Below are positions 1 through 9,053 of a stretch of 64,000 nucleotides of DNA, one piece after another. The translations under genes were made by a program, and so were the position numbers. Each line of letters opens with the position of its first letter. Within the stretch, counting starts at the first letter, position 1. Source of the stretch: Streptomyces xantholiticus (GTDB lineage: Bacteria > Actinomycetota > Actinomycetes > Streptomycetales > Streptomycetaceae); NCBI RefSeq assembly GCF_014651015.1, contig NZ_BMWB01000001.1, forward strand, positions 718,137 to 782,136, written 5' to 3'. The notes beneath the pieces were generated by a model. That model ran no database searches. It was not told where the DNA came from and saw nothing but the letters and a program-made list of their open reading frames with translations.

Positions 1-528
1 CGCGCCGTCGCCACTGGCGGTGAGCGAGGCATTCAGCAGCAGCACGCCCTGCGTGAGCATCGCCTGGAACCACTCCGGCGGCTGGACCGTCTCTCGCTCC
101 TTCAACAGGGCGCGGACATCGGCGATGGGCGTCTTCTTGGCGATGCCGTACTTCCACATGGCCGCCGCCTTGATGATGCAGCGGATGCTGACGACCCTGC
201 CGAACTGGCTGTCCTTCCAGTCGTTGAAGGTGTTGTCGAACATGGCTATGCCGGTGGCGCTCTCCGGCCGCGGGTACGGGTTCTGACCGAAAACGACCAC
301 CTTCCACTTGTGCGGCGGGGTGGGCTTGAGCGCCTGGAAGGTCAGTTCCCGGACCGGGACGACCTCCGGGCTGCGGCCCTGGCCGATGAACTCGGCGGCA
401 TCCGGCTGCGCCTCGATGACGGGCTTCAGGAGCGGAAGCCAGGGTTCACCGCCGCCCTTGAAGAGTTCGGTGAGGGCCAGCGGGTCGTTCGCGTCGGGCT
501 GGGCCGGGGGGAGGGTGGCGTCGCTCAT
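1..528 (-). CDS. Uracil-DNA glycosylase superfamily protein, C-terminus cut by the window edge
   Basis: The gene runs leftward from an ATG at 526-528 and leaves the window, so 176 residues are visible. The stretch KVVVFGQNPYPRPESATGIAMF corresponds to the water-activating motif region of family-1 uracil-DNA glycosylases (GQDPYH in that family), and GVLLLNASLTA near the visible end matches the conserved GVLLLN strand. The family excises uracil from DNA. The usual catalytic Asp of GQDPYH is Asn here and the following His is Pro, so activity may be weak or altered; families 2 and 3 also use Asn at this position. It lies 85 bp downstream of the macrodomain gene on the same strand and may share its transcript. 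The fold assignment is fairly firm, the substrate is not. Confidence 0.75.
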   Translation of the reverse strand, partial: MSDATLPPAQPDANDPLALTELFKGGGEPWLPLLKPVIEAQPDAAEFIGQGRSPEVVPVRELTFQALKPTPPHKWKVVVFGQNPYPRPESATGIAMFDNTFNDWKDSQFGRVVSIRCIIKAAAMWKYGIAKKTPIADVRALLKERETVQPPEWFQAMLTQGVLLLNASLTASGDGA

Positions 529-613
529 GAGGGAAGGGCTCCCGGTCGTCGTACCTGAGGAATGGAGGTGGCCGGCGGGCTCAGCGGACGGGTGGCCGGC
601 GGAGTGGACGGGA

Positions 614-1291
614 TCAAGGGCGAAAGGAATGCCCTTTCGGCGGCACGATGCGCACCCGCTTCGCGACCGGCGCGTTCTCGATGCCGTCGAGCTGCGCGGT
701 GATCGTGGCGCGCAGCTCGTCGTCGTCCTCGAACCAGTGGTCGTGGAAGAGCGTGTAGCCGGTCCACATCAAGTTGGCGCAGACCCGGGCCGGCACCCGG
801 CCGGTCTGCGCGCCCATCCCGACCAGTGCCACCGAGCGGATGCTGCCCGACACCTGCCGGTTCTGCCGGTGGACGGCCTGGAACGCGGCGGCGCACGCCA
901 AGGCCACGTTCAGCGTTTCACTCACGTTCTGCGAGGACTGCACCATGGTCGGCGTCGATATCAGGTACCGCGGGACGGTCGCCCCCGACGGGACGCAGAC
1001 CGCGCTGCCCACCGGGAGGGTCCCGGCGAACCGGTCGCGGATCGCCCGCTGCACGCGCAACTGGATACCGGCTCCGAGGTGCCGCTTGATGACAGCGTCG
1101 ACCCCGCCGTCCATCCGGCCCCGGGAGTTGGTCGGAGTGACCCAGGCGTCGACGTCCTCGTCGAGGATCGAGCCGCTGCGGATCTCGATCCCGGGAGTGT
1201 CGGCGAACGCAGCCCGCCACGCCTCCACCACCCGCTCGTTGACGTCGGTCAGTACCACCCTGAGCGCGGGCTTCACACGGTTCTCGGTCAT
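614..1291 (-). CDS. Macrodomain (ADP-ribose-binding) protein
   Basis: A 225-residue protein. Residues 15-200 read as a macrodomain: SGSILDEDVDAWVTPTNSRG is the usual first nucleotide-binding strand and turn with an acidic and an Asn position, GGVDAVIKRHLG follows, and VALVGMGAQTGRVPARVCA resembles the phosphate-binding loop and the helix after it. Macrodomains bind ADP-ribose or O-acetyl-ADP-ribose and some remove ADP-ribose from protein or DNA. The ATG at 1291 was preferred to upstream in-frame codons because AGGAGT lies 5 bases ahead of it. The pairing with a uracil-DNA-glycosylase-like gene suggests a DNA-damage or nucleotide-metabolism role, which is inference. Confidence 0.8.
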   Translation of the reverse strand: MTENRVKPALRVVLTDVNERVVEAWRAAFADTPGIEIRSGSILDEDVDAWVTPTNSRGRMDGGVDAVIKRHLGAGIQLRVQRAIRDRFAGTLPVGSAVCVPSGATVPRYLISTPTMVQSSQNVSETLNVALACAAAFQAVHRQNRQVSGSIRSVALVGMGAQTGRVPARVCANLMWTGYTLFHDHWFEDDDELRATITAQLDGIENAPVAKRVRIVPPKGHSFRP

Positions 1292-2025
1292 CGTCCACTC
1301 CTGTCGGGAAACGGCCCTTCCAGCACCCCCGACGCTAACGGCCACCACTGACAACGCCGCGGCGGGAAGGGCACGATGACGTGCCGTCACGCCGCCGGGC
1401 ACGCCCGCCGGTGACCGGGTTCGGCCGCGTGTCGTCCCCATCGTTCGGAACCGAGCTGAAAGGGCTCCGGCTTGCCCATGGGGCTGGGCCAGGCCTCGGC
1501 CCTCGCCCGGTGCAGCGGGGACTTGCCGGCGCCAAAGCCGCTCCAGGCGACCCCGCGTACCGGAATCGCCCCGACGCCGACTCCGTCAATGCGGAGGGGG
1601 CCGAGCACCTCGGCTCCCTCCGGGCCGAGCACCTCGGCCTCGACGCCGAACGATGACGGCTGCTCGCTCGGAAAGTACGCGGTCGTCGTGTGTGTCAGGC
1701 GGCCCGGCCCGTGAGCGCTCCGGGGGCCCGGGGCACACCGCCACGCTGCGGTGGTGGGTGGACCGGGTGATCGAGTAGGCCCGGCCGGGCAGGGCCTGCG
1801 CACAGCGCGGTAGGGGGCCGGGCGGAGCCCGATTCGGGGGCCCGGGCGGAGCCCGGTCCGGAAGGGGCGGGGAGGGGGAACGGCTCCGCACAGTGGCCAC
1901 GCCCTCACACTCCCGACCCGCCCCCGAAACCCGCCCGCAAAAAAACTTCACCCTGCGGCGACGGACCCCGCCCCCCTCCCCGTAGAGCAGGTGTCGGACC
2001 GCTCCACGGCTGAAGGGTGTACCGG
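1292..2025. other. Long intergenic region with possible degraded coding sequence
   Basis: About 730 bp between the divergent macrodomain gene and the mce operon. Open frames exist on both strands, as expected at this GC content, but none has a convincing start and family match. On the minus strand around 1500-1690 a stretch containing EVLGPEGAEVLGPLRIDGVGVG looks more protein-like than its surroundings and may be a remnant. A 15-base direct repeat (GGCCGAGCACCTCGG) occurs near 1599-1640, and a GGGCGGAGCCCG unit is repeated near 1820-1860. The mce promoter should lie here but I could not place it with confidence. Confidence 0.3.
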
Positions 2026-2985
2026 ATGGGTGTCGAGATCTGTGTGGAAGGGCTCACCAAGTCCTTCGGGCACCAGGTCATCTGGCAGGACGTCTCCCTG
2101 ACCCTGCCCGCCGGTGAGGTTTCCGTGATGCTCGGACCCTCGGGCACCGGCAAGTCCGTCTTCCTCAAGACGCTCGTCGGGCTGCTGAAGCCCGAGCGCG
2201 GGTCGATCCGGATCGCGGGACAGGACATCACCGCCCTGCGCGAGCACGACCTCTACGAGGTGCGGAAGCTCTTCGGCGTGCTGTTCCAGGACGGCGCGCT
2301 GTTCGGGTCGATGAACCTCTACGACAACATCGCCTTCCCTCTCCGCGAGCACACCCGCAAGCCGGAGAGCGAGATCCGCCGCATCGTCCTCGAGAAGATG
2401 GACATGGTGGGTCTGATCGGCGCGGAGGACAAGCTGCCCGGCGAGATTTCGGGTGGTATGCGAAAGCGCGCCGGTCTCGCCCGTGCGCTGGTCCTCGACC
2501 CGGAGATCATCCTCTTCGACGAGCCGGACTCGGGTCTCGACCCCGTACGCGTGGCGTACCTGAACCAGCTGATCGTCGACCTCAACGCGCAGATCGACGC
2601 GACGTTCCTGATCGTCACCCATGACATCGCCTCCGCCCGGCAGGTCCCGGACAACATCGGGCTGCTGTTCCGACGCGAGCTGGTGATGTTCGGGCCGCGT
2701 GAGCAGCTGCTGACCAGCGAGGAGCCAGTGGTGCGGCAATTCCTCAACGGCCGGATGCAGGGGCCGATCGGCATGGCGGAGGAGAAGGACGCCGCGCAGG
2801 TCGAGCAGGAGCTCGCGCAGCTCGGCGAGGCGGAGGACCCCGCGGCTCCCGGCATACCGGACCTGACGCCGCGGCTGCTGCCCACCAAGGGCATCGAGCG
2901 GCCGCCCCGCTGGGAGGCCATCGCCGAACGTGAGTCGCTGCGGCAGGTCCGGGCGTCGGCGCGCGGAAAGGCGGGGCACGCATGA
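2026..2985 (+). CDS. MCE transporter ATP-binding protein (MlaF/Mkl/MceG type)
   Basis: A 319-residue cytoplasmic ABC ATPase that should power lipid import by the MCE complex encoded downstream. Walker A GPSGTGKS is at about residues 37-44, the signature is SGGMRKR rather than LSGGQ (typical of the Mkl/MlaF branch), and Walker B is ILFDEPDSGLDP. The last 60 residues form the Glu/Ala-rich C-terminal extension common in actinobacterial homologues. ATG 2026 was chosen because GAAGG lies 9 bases upstream; an in-frame GTG at 2017 is possible. The stop overlaps the next start (ATGA). In mycobacteria the corresponding ATPase can sit apart from the mce genes, whereas here it heads the operon. Confidence 0.93.
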   Translation: MGVEICVEGLTKSFGHQVIWQDVSLTLPAGEVSVMLGPSGTGKSVFLKTLVGLLKPERGSIRIAGQDITALREHDLYEVRKLFGVLFQDGALFGSMNLYDNIAFPLREHTRKPESEIRRIVLEKMDMVGLIGAEDKLPGEISGGMRKRAGLARALVLDPEIILFDEPDSGLDPVRVAYLNQLIVDLNAQIDATFLIVTHDIASARQVPDNIGLLFRRELVMFGPREQLLTSEEPVVRQFLNGRMQGPIGMAEEKDAAQVEQELAQLGEAEDPAAPGIPDLTPRLLPTKGIERPPRWEAIAERESLRQVRASARGKAGHA

Positions 2986-3752
2986 GCCTGTCACCCACCG
3001 GCGCGCTGCGGCAGTCGGGCAGCCTGTTCGCCATGGGGCTCGACGTCCTGCGCACGATCCCCAAGCGGCCCTTCCAGCTCCGGGAGTTCATCCAGCAGGC
3101 GTGGTTCGTCGCGAGTGTGACGATCCTGCCGACGGCGCTGGTGTCGATCCCGTTCGGCGCGGTCATCGCGTTGCAGATCGGCAGTCTGACCCGGCAGCTC
3201 GGCGCCCAGTCGTTCTCGGGCGCGGCCTCCGTGCTCGCGGTGCTGCGGGAGGCGTCGCCGATCGTGACGGCGCTGCTGATCGCGGGTGCGGGCGGCACGG
3301 CGATCTGTGCGGATCTCGGCGCGCGCAAGATCCGCGAGGAGATCGACGCGATGCAGGTGCTCGGCATCGACCCGATCCACCGGCTGGTCGTGCCGAGGGT
3401 GCTGGCCACGATGCTGGTGGCGGTGCTGCTCAACGGCCTGGTGTCGGTGGTCGGGGTGGCCGGCGGCTACTTCTTCAACGTGGTGCTGCAGAACGGCACT
3501 CCGGGCGCCTACCTCGCCTCGTTCACCACACTCGCCCAGCTCTCCGACCTCTGGGCGGCGGAGCTCAAGGCACTCGTTTTCGGGGCGATCGCCGCGATCG
3601 TCGCCTCGTACAAGGGGCTGACCGCGAAGGGTGGTCCGAAGGGCGTCGGTGACGCGGTGAACCAGTCGGTGGTCATCACCTTCATGTTGCTGTTCGTGAC
3701 GAACTTCGTGATGACCGCCGTGTACTTCCAAATCGTTCCGCAGAGGGGCTGA
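2982..3752 (+). CDS. MlaE/YrbE family permease, first copy
   Basis: A 256-residue integral membrane protein of the MlaE/YrbE family. It starts within the ATPase stop codon. Several hydrophobic segments are visible (around residues 48-70, 85-105, 140-175 and 225-250), and the characteristic cytoplasmic loop with LGARKIREEIDAMQVLGID at about 113-131 is the predicted coupling helix that contacts the ATPase. With the adjacent paralogue it should form the inner-membrane channel for lipids delivered by the MCE proteins. Confidence 0.92.
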   Translation: MSLSPTGALRQSGSLFAMGLDVLRTIPKRPFQLREFIQQAWFVASVTILPTALVSIPFGAVIALQIGSLTRQLGAQSFSGAASVLAVLREASPIVTALLIAGAGGTAICADLGARKIREEIDAMQVLGIDPIHRLVVPRVLATMLVAVLLNGLVSVVGVAGGYFFNVVLQNGTPGAYLASFTTLAQLSDLWAAELKALVFGAIAAIVASYKGLTAKGGPKGVGDAVNQSVVITFMLLFVTNFVMTAVYFQIVPQRG

Positions 3753-3755
3753 GCG

Positions 3756-4574
3756 ATGCCGCTGTTGAATCGTGTGCTTCCGCCGCAGCTCGAGGAGTTG
3801 GGCAGGCAGCTGGTCTTCTACGGCCGTTCGCTGGCCTGGACCGGGCGCACCCTGCGCCGCTACAAGAAGGAGATCCTGCGACTGCTCGCGGAGGTGAGTT
3901 TCGGCCGTGGCGCGCTCGCCGTCGTCGGCGGCACCGTCGGGGTGATCGCGTTCCTGTCGTTCTTCACCGGCACCGAGGTCGGCCTGCAGGGATACGCGGC
4001 GCTCAACCAGCTCGGCACGTCGAACTTCGTGGCGTTCCTGTCCGCGTACTTCAACACCCGGGAGATCGCCCCGCTGGTGGCGGGCCTGGCGCTCTCCGCG
4101 ACGGTCGGGGCCGGGTTCACCGCGCAGCTGGGCGCGATGCGGATCAGCGAGGAGACCGACGCGCTCGAGGTGATGGGCGTCCCGTCGCTGCCGTTCCTGG
4201 TGACGACGCGGATGATCGCCGGGTTCGTCGCCGTGATCCCGCTGTACGTGATCGGGCTGCTGTCCTCGTACTTCGCCGCCCGCACCATCACCACCGGCTA
4301 CTACGGGCAGTCCACCGGCACCTACGACCACTACTTCCAGCAGTATCTGCCGCCGGTCGACGTGCTGTGGTCCTTCGGCAAGGTGATCGTCTTCGCCGTC
4401 GTGATCATCCTGGTGCACTGCTACTACGGCTACTACGCGAGCGGTGGCCCGGCCGGTGTCGGCGTCGCGGTCGGGCGTGCGGTGCGGACCTCGATCGTGG
4501 CGATCAACATTCTCGACTTCTTCCTCAGCCTGGCGATCTGGGGCGCCAACACGACCGTACGGATAGCGGGGTAG
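3756..4574 (+). CDS. MlaE/YrbE family permease, second copy
   Basis: A 272-residue paralogue of the preceding permease and probable heterodimer partner. The coupling segment LGAMRISEETDALEVMGVPSLPFLVTTR lies at about 127-154 and resembles the first copy. Hydrophobic stretches flank it, with several Tyr-rich positions in the last third. The start at 3756 is 4 bases beyond the previous stop. Two YrbE copies followed by six MCE genes is the standard actinobacterial mce order. Confidence 0.92.
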   Translation: MPLLNRVLPPQLEELGRQLVFYGRSLAWTGRTLRRYKKEILRLLAEVSFGRGALAVVGGTVGVIAFLSFFTGTEVGLQGYAALNQLGTSNFVAFLSAYFNTREIAPLVAGLALSATVGAGFTAQLGAMRISEETDALEVMGVPSLPFLVTTRMIAGFVAVIPLYVIGLLSSYFAARTITTGYYGQSTGTYDHYFQQYLPPVDVLWSFGKVIVFAVVIILVHCYYGYYASGGPAGVGVAVGRAVRTSIVAINILDFFLSLAIWGANTTVRIAG

Positions 4575-4580
4575 GGGCCG

Positions 4581-5849
4581 ATGAGTATCGAAGGAGGCGC
4601 CGCGGCGCGCAGTGGCCGGCTGCGGCTGTACGGCATCGTGTTCCTCGCCGTCATCGCCCTGCTGCTGTCGCTCTCCGTGGCCGCGTACCAGCAGGTGTTC
4701 ACCTCGATCGTGCGCATCACGCTCGAGGCCGACACGCTCGGCAACCAGCTCGACCCGCGGGCCGACGTCAAACTGCGCGGACTGCTCGTCGGTGAGGTGC
4801 GCGAGGTGCGGGCCGACGGGGAGAAGGCGACGCTCGACATCGCCCTGAAGCCGGAGCATGTCGAACGGATCCCGGCCGAGGTGCAGGCACGCCTGCTGCC
4901 GAAGACGCTGTTCGGCGAGAAGTTCGTCGATCTGGTGGCGCCGCCCGGCTCGTCCGGTCGGCACATCCGTGCCGGTGACGTGATCACCCAGGACCGCACC
5001 AGGGCCGGCATCGAGATGCAGCACCTGATGAACGACCTGCTCCCGCTGCTGCGCACCGTGCGGCCCGCGGATCTCAACGCCACGCTGCACGCGTTCTCCA
5101 CCGCACTGGAGGGGCGCGGCGACCGCATCGGCGACAACCTGGTCCGGCTGGAGCGCTATCTGCGCAAGCTCAACCCCCATATGCCGTCCATGCAGGAGGA
5201 CATCTCCCGCTTCGCCGATGTCGCCGAGGTCTACGGGGACGCGGCACCCGACCTGATGAACATCCTGCGCAACTCCGTCACCACGAGCCGCACGATCGTG
5301 GCGAAGCGCGAGCAGCTGGCCGCCGCCCTGACGGGAACGGCGAAGGTCGCCGGCACGGCGGAGAAGTTCTTCGACGACAACGGCGAGCGGCTGATCACCC
5401 TGGGCCGTGTCTCCCGCCCCACCCTCGACCTCTTCGCCCGCTACTCGCCCGAGTACCCGTGCCTCCTGGACGGACTCGAGCGCCAGACCAGGGAGTCGGA
5501 GAAGGCGTTCAGGGGCGGCGAAATGCGCATCACCCTCGAATTCGTCCATCCGCGACCCGCGTACCGACCCGGTGAGGAACCGCGCTATGCCGAGCGCTCC
5601 GGCCCCAACTGCAGAAGCGTCCCCAACCCTTCCGTGCCGTCGGGACACACCAAGCTCGACGACGGTACGAAGGATGTCGCTGCCGGCGGCCCGCCCGGAG
5701 CCGGCCCGGTCTCCGCGACCGCGGCCGAACAGCGGGCCGTCGGCTCGCTGGTCGCGCCGGTCCTCGGAGTGTCCGCCGACCGGGTCCCCGCGGTGGCGAC
5801 GCTGCTCTTCGGCCCCATGGCGCGCGGGACGGCGGTGACTGTGGCATGA
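4581..5849 (+). CDS. MCE family protein 1 (MceA position)
   Basis: A 422-residue protein with one N-terminal membrane anchor (about residues 17-37) and one MCE domain at about 38-115, including VRITLEADTLGNQLDPRADVKLRGLLVGEVREV. A long helical region follows and is expected to join the other MCE subunits in a periplasmic lipid-conducting tube. GAAGGAGG-like bases just upstream support ATG 4581. The last 90 residues are low in hydrophobics and rich in Pro/Gly/Ala. The stop overlaps the next start. Confidence 0.88.
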   Translation: MSIEGGAAARSGRLRLYGIVFLAVIALLLSLSVAAYQQVFTSIVRITLEADTLGNQLDPRADVKLRGLLVGEVREVRADGEKATLDIALKPEHVERIPAEVQARLLPKTLFGEKFVDLVAPPGSSGRHIRAGDVITQDRTRAGIEMQHLMNDLLPLLRTVRPADLNATLHAFSTALEGRGDRIGDNLVRLERYLRKLNPHMPSMQEDISRFADVAEVYGDAAPDLMNILRNSVTTSRTIVAKREQLAAALTGTAKVAGTAEKFFDDNGERLITLGRVSRPTLDLFARYSPEYPCLLDGLERQTRESEKAFRGGEMRITLEFVHPRPAYRPGEEPRYAERSGPNCRSVPNPSVPSGHTKLDDGTKDVAAGGPPGAGPVSATAAEQRAVGSLVAPVLGVSADRVPAVATLLFGPMARGTAVTVA

Positions 5850-6898
5850 AGGCATCAGGAGCCACCGCGACCGCGGCACCGCTGGTCAAGTTCATTCTCT
5901 TCGCCGTGGTGACGATCCTGGCGACGACGCTGCTCGCGGCGACGATCGTCAACCTCTCCTTCACCCCGGAGCACACCTACCGAGCGGTGTTCAGCGATGT
6001 CACCAGCCTGGAGGAGGGCGACGACATCCGCGTCGCGGGAGTGCGGGTCGGCGAGGTCGAGGCCATAAGGATCAAGGGGGACCGCATCAAGGACCGCACC
6101 CTGGCGGAGGTGACCTTCACCGTCTCCCACGACCGGCCGCTGCTTACCAGCACGGGTGCGGTCATCCGCTACCGGAGCCTGGTCGGCCAACGCTATCTGG
6201 CGCTCACCGAGGGCGCGGGCGACGGGACGAGGCTGAAGCCGGGCGGGACGATCCCGCTGGCGCGGACGCAGCCGGCGCTCGACCTCAACGCGCTGCTGGG
6301 CGGCTTCAAGCCGCTGTTCGCCGCGCTCAGCCCGAAGGACGTCAACCAGCTCGCGACCGAGATCATCAAGACGCTGCAGGGCGAGGGCGGAACGGTCAAC
6401 AGCCTGCTCGCGCACACCGCGTCCCTGACCACGACCCTCGCCGACCGGGACGAGCTGATCGGATCGGTGATCGACAACCTCAACACCACGCTGCAGACCC
6501 TCGACAAGCGCGGCGCCCGGTTCTCCGGGCTGCTCAAGCAGCTGCAGCGGCTGATCTCCGGACTGTCCGCCGACCGCAAGCCGATCGGGTCCTCGCTGGA
6601 GAACATCGGCTTGCTGACCGAGGCGACCTCCGGTCTGCTCGAGGACGCCCGGCCGCCGCTGAAGGGCGACATCGCCGAGCTGAGGGACCTCACCAAGACG
6701 CTGAACGACAACGAGAAGACCGTGGAGGGCGTGCTGAAGCGGCTGCCGAACAAGCTCAACAAGCTGACCGGGACCGCCTCGTACGGCTCCTGGTTCAACT
6801 TCTACCTCTGTGACTTCGACGGCCGGATCGTGTTGCCGAAGACCCGAGAGGTGATCACTCCGGAGCTGCACGTGGCGCGGGCGAGGTGCGGCGGATGA
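5846..6898 (+). CDS. MCE family protein 2 (MceB position)
   Basis: A 350-residue protein with an N-terminal hydrophobic anchor at about residues 15-37, an MCE domain at about 40-125 (AVFSDVTSLEEGDDIRVAGVRVGEVEAI) and a long helical part with repeated Leu-rich heptads to about residue 300. The C-terminus ends with the short WFNFYLCDFDGRIV segment typical of MceB-like subunits. It overlaps both neighbours by four bases, so translational coupling is likely. Confidence 0.88.
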   Translation: MKASGATATAAPLVKFILFAVVTILATTLLAATIVNLSFTPEHTYRAVFSDVTSLEEGDDIRVAGVRVGEVEAIRIKGDRIKDRTLAEVTFTVSHDRPLLTSTGAVIRYRSLVGQRYLALTEGAGDGTRLKPGGTIPLARTQPALDLNALLGGFKPLFAALSPKDVNQLATEIIKTLQGEGGTVNSLLAHTASLTTTLADRDELIGSVIDNLNTTLQTLDKRGARFSGLLKQLQRLISGLSADRKPIGSSLENIGLLTEATSGLLEDARPPLKGDIAELRDLTKTLNDNEKTVEGVLKRLPNKLNKLTGTASYGSWFNFYLCDFDGRIVLPKTREVITPELHVARARCGG

Positions 6899-7899
6899 CG
6901 ACACGGCTCCTGCCCAGGCTCGGCCCGTTCCGCGACAGGAACCCGGTGGTGATCGGCGCGGTCGGTCTCACCACGCTCGCCCTGCTGGCGACGGCCGCGT
7001 TCAACGCCGACGACCTGCCGGTCATCGGCAGCGGCGACACCTACAGCGCCGCGTTCTCGGAGGCCGGCGGGCTCAAGCCGGGCGACGACGTGCGCATCGC
7101 CGGGGTCAAGGTCGGCAAGGTCGACGAGGTCGATCTCGACGGCGACCATGTGAAGGTCGTCTTCCGCGTCAAGGGAGAGCCGGAGTTCGGCACGAGGACC
7201 GGCGCGGCCATCCGGATCAAGACGATCCTGGGCTCGAAGTACCTGGCCCTGCAGCCGAAGGGGTCCGGACAGCTGCGGCCCGGCAGCGAGATCCCGCTGG
7301 AGCGCACGACCCCGGCGTACGACGTCGTCCAGGCCTTCAGTGATCTGACGACCACCAGCGAAAAGGTCGACACCGAGCAGCTGGCGAAGGCCATGGACAC
7401 CATCTCGACGACCTTCGAGGACTCGCCGGAGGAGGTACGGGCCTCGATCAAGGGACTGTCGAAGATCTCGAAGACGGTGGCCTCGCGTGACGAGGACCTG
7501 CGCGAGCTGCTGAAGCACGCCAACTCGGTCACCAAGGTGCTCGCGGAACGCTCCGGTGAGTTCACCACCCTGGTGAAGGACGGTGACGCACTCTTCAAGG
7601 AGATATCCCGTCGCCGGGCGGCCATCCATGCGCTCCTCAAGAGCTCGGCGGCGCTCGGCATCCAGCTGTCGGGCTTTGTCAAGGACAACGAGAAGGAGAT
7701 AGGTCCGGCGCTCGAAGGGCTGAACCAGGTGGTGCGGATGCTGGAGCGCAACCAGGCCAGTCTCGACCGCAGCGTCGCCCTGCTCGCCCCCTACGTGCGG
7801 GTCTTCACCAACACCCTCGGCAACGGCCGCTGGTTCGACAGCTACATCCAGAACATGGTCGCCGCTCCGGTGGTCCCCCGGACAGGAGGGTCGCGATGA
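6895..7899 (+). CDS. MCE family protein 3 (MceC position)
   Basis: A 334-residue MCE subunit with an anchor at about residues 15-35, an MCE domain at about 40-125 ([27 protein letters not shown]) and a helical tail ending in [12 protein letters not shown] 6895, which overlaps the previous stop, is preferred over an in-frame GTG at 6886 because every junction in this stretch of the operon uses a four-base overlap. Confidence 0.88.
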   Translation: MTTRLLPRLGPFRDRNPVVIGAVGLTTLALLATAAFNADDLPVIGSGDTYSAAFSEAGGLKPGDDVRIAGVKVGKVDEVDLDGDHVKVVFRVKGEPEFGTRTGAAIRIKTILGSKYLALQPKGSGQLRPGSEIPLERTTPAYDVVQAFSDLTTTSEKVDTEQLAKAMDTISTTFEDSPEEVRASIKGLSKISKTVASRDEDLRELLKHANSVTKVLAERSGEFTTLVKDGDALFKEISRRRAAIHALLKSSAALGIQLSGFVKDNEKEIGPALEGLNQVVRMLERNQASLDRSVALLAPYVRVFTNTLGNGRWFDSYIQNMVAAPVVPRTGGSR

Positions 7900-9053
7900 A
7901 GGGCCGCATCCGCTTCAACCCGAAGGGCCGTACGGCCCGGCTGACGGCCGCCGCCGTCGCCGCGGCGACGCTGGTCTGCGCCGCGGTCGTACTGTGGCCG
8001 CGCGAGGAACCGGTGCGCGTCACCGCATACTTCCCACGCACGGTGGGCATCTACCCGGGCTCCGACGTGCGGGTGCTCGGCGTACGCGTCGGTGAGGTCA
8101 CCGAGATCGTCCCCGAGGGCGGGCGGGTGCGCGTGGAGCTCGAGTACGAACCCGGGCGCAGGATCCCGGCCGATGCCCGGGCCGCCATCATCAACTCCTC
8201 GGTCGTCAGCGACCGTTACGTGCAGATGCTGCCGGTGTACCGGAGCGGGCCCGTGATGCGCGACGGCGCGGTGATCCCTCAGAGCCGCACGGCGGTGCCG
8301 GTGGAGCTGGACCGGGTCTTCGACAGCCTGCACACGACGGCCGAGGCGCTCGGTCCGAAGGGCGCCAACAAGGACGGCTCGCTCTCGCGGCTGCTGGGGG
8401 TGAGCGCCGACAATCTCGACGGCCAGGGTGAACAGATGCACCGGACGGTGGAGGATCTGTCCCTCGCGGTCACCACACTGTCCGACGGCCGGAAGGACCT
8501 GTTCGGCACCGTACGCAATCTGCAGGTGTTCACCGCGGCGCTCGCCGCCGACGACAAGAGCGTGCGGTCGTTCAACGACAGTCTCGCCGCGGTCGCCGAT
8601 CAGCTCGCCGGGGAGCGCAAGGACCTCGCGGCGGCGCTCAAGCACCTGGGGGTGGCGCTCGGGGACGTGTCGAGGTTCGTGAAGAACAACAAGAAGTCGC
8701 TGACCGAGGACGTGAAGGGGCTCAGCAAGGTCACCAAGGTGCTGGTCACCCAGCGGGCGGCGCTGGCGGAGCTGATGGATGTCGCGCCCACCGGCCTGTC
8801 GAACCTCCAGAACGCGTACAACCCCTCGTCGGGCACCCTCGACACCCGCAACAACCCCGACCATCCGCAGGACCCGGCGGCGCTGCTGTGCTCGCTGCTG
8901 AAGACCACCGGCGACGCGGGGGGCAAGAACCCCGACTGCGCGGAGCTGGACAAGCTGTTCGACTCGCTGCCCAAGGTGCCGCACGCCGGCCCCGTGTCGG
9001 GCACCGGCCAGGTCGACCGGACGCTCGGCGGAATCCTGGAGGCACGCGCATGA
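7896..9053 (+). CDS. MCE family protein 4 (MceD position)
   Basis: A 385-residue MCE subunit. The N-terminal anchor is at about residues 13-32 and the MCE domain at about 36-120 ([28 protein letters not shown]). A long amphipathic helical section carries many charged residues. The C-terminal part contains two Cys (ALLCSLL and NPDCAE) that could form a disulfide outside the membrane. It is coupled to both neighbours by ATGA overlaps. Confidence 0.88.
   Translation: MKGRIRFNPKGRTARLTAAAVAAATLVCAAVVLWPREEPVRVTAYFPRTVGIYPGSDVRVLGVRVGEVTEIVPEGGRVRVELEYEPGRRIPADARAAIINSSVVSDRYVQMLPVYRSGPVMRDGAVIPQSRTAVPVELDRVFDSLHTTAEALGPKGANKDGSLSRLLGVSADNLDGQGEQMHRTVEDLSLAVTTLSDGRKDLFGTVRNLQVFTAALAADDKSVRSFNDSLAAVADQLAGERKDLAAALKHLGVALGDVSRFVKNNKKSLTEDVKGLSKVTKVLVTQRAALAELMDVAPTGLSNLQNAYNPSSGTLDTRNNPDHPQDPAALLCSLLKTTGDAGGKNPDCAELDKLFDSLPKVPHAGPVSGTGQVDRTLGGILEARA

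Noticed and set aside
1387..1908. Hypothetical gene on the minus strand in the first intergenic region
   Set aside because: Only a short stretch looks protein-like; no start, ribosome site or family match. Kept as a possible remnant.
2991..5879. 962-codon open frame antisense to the mce permeases and first MCE gene
   Set aside because: Composition is His/Arg/Asp-repetitive and typical of antisense frames at high third-position GC; the plus strand has a coherent family-matched operon.
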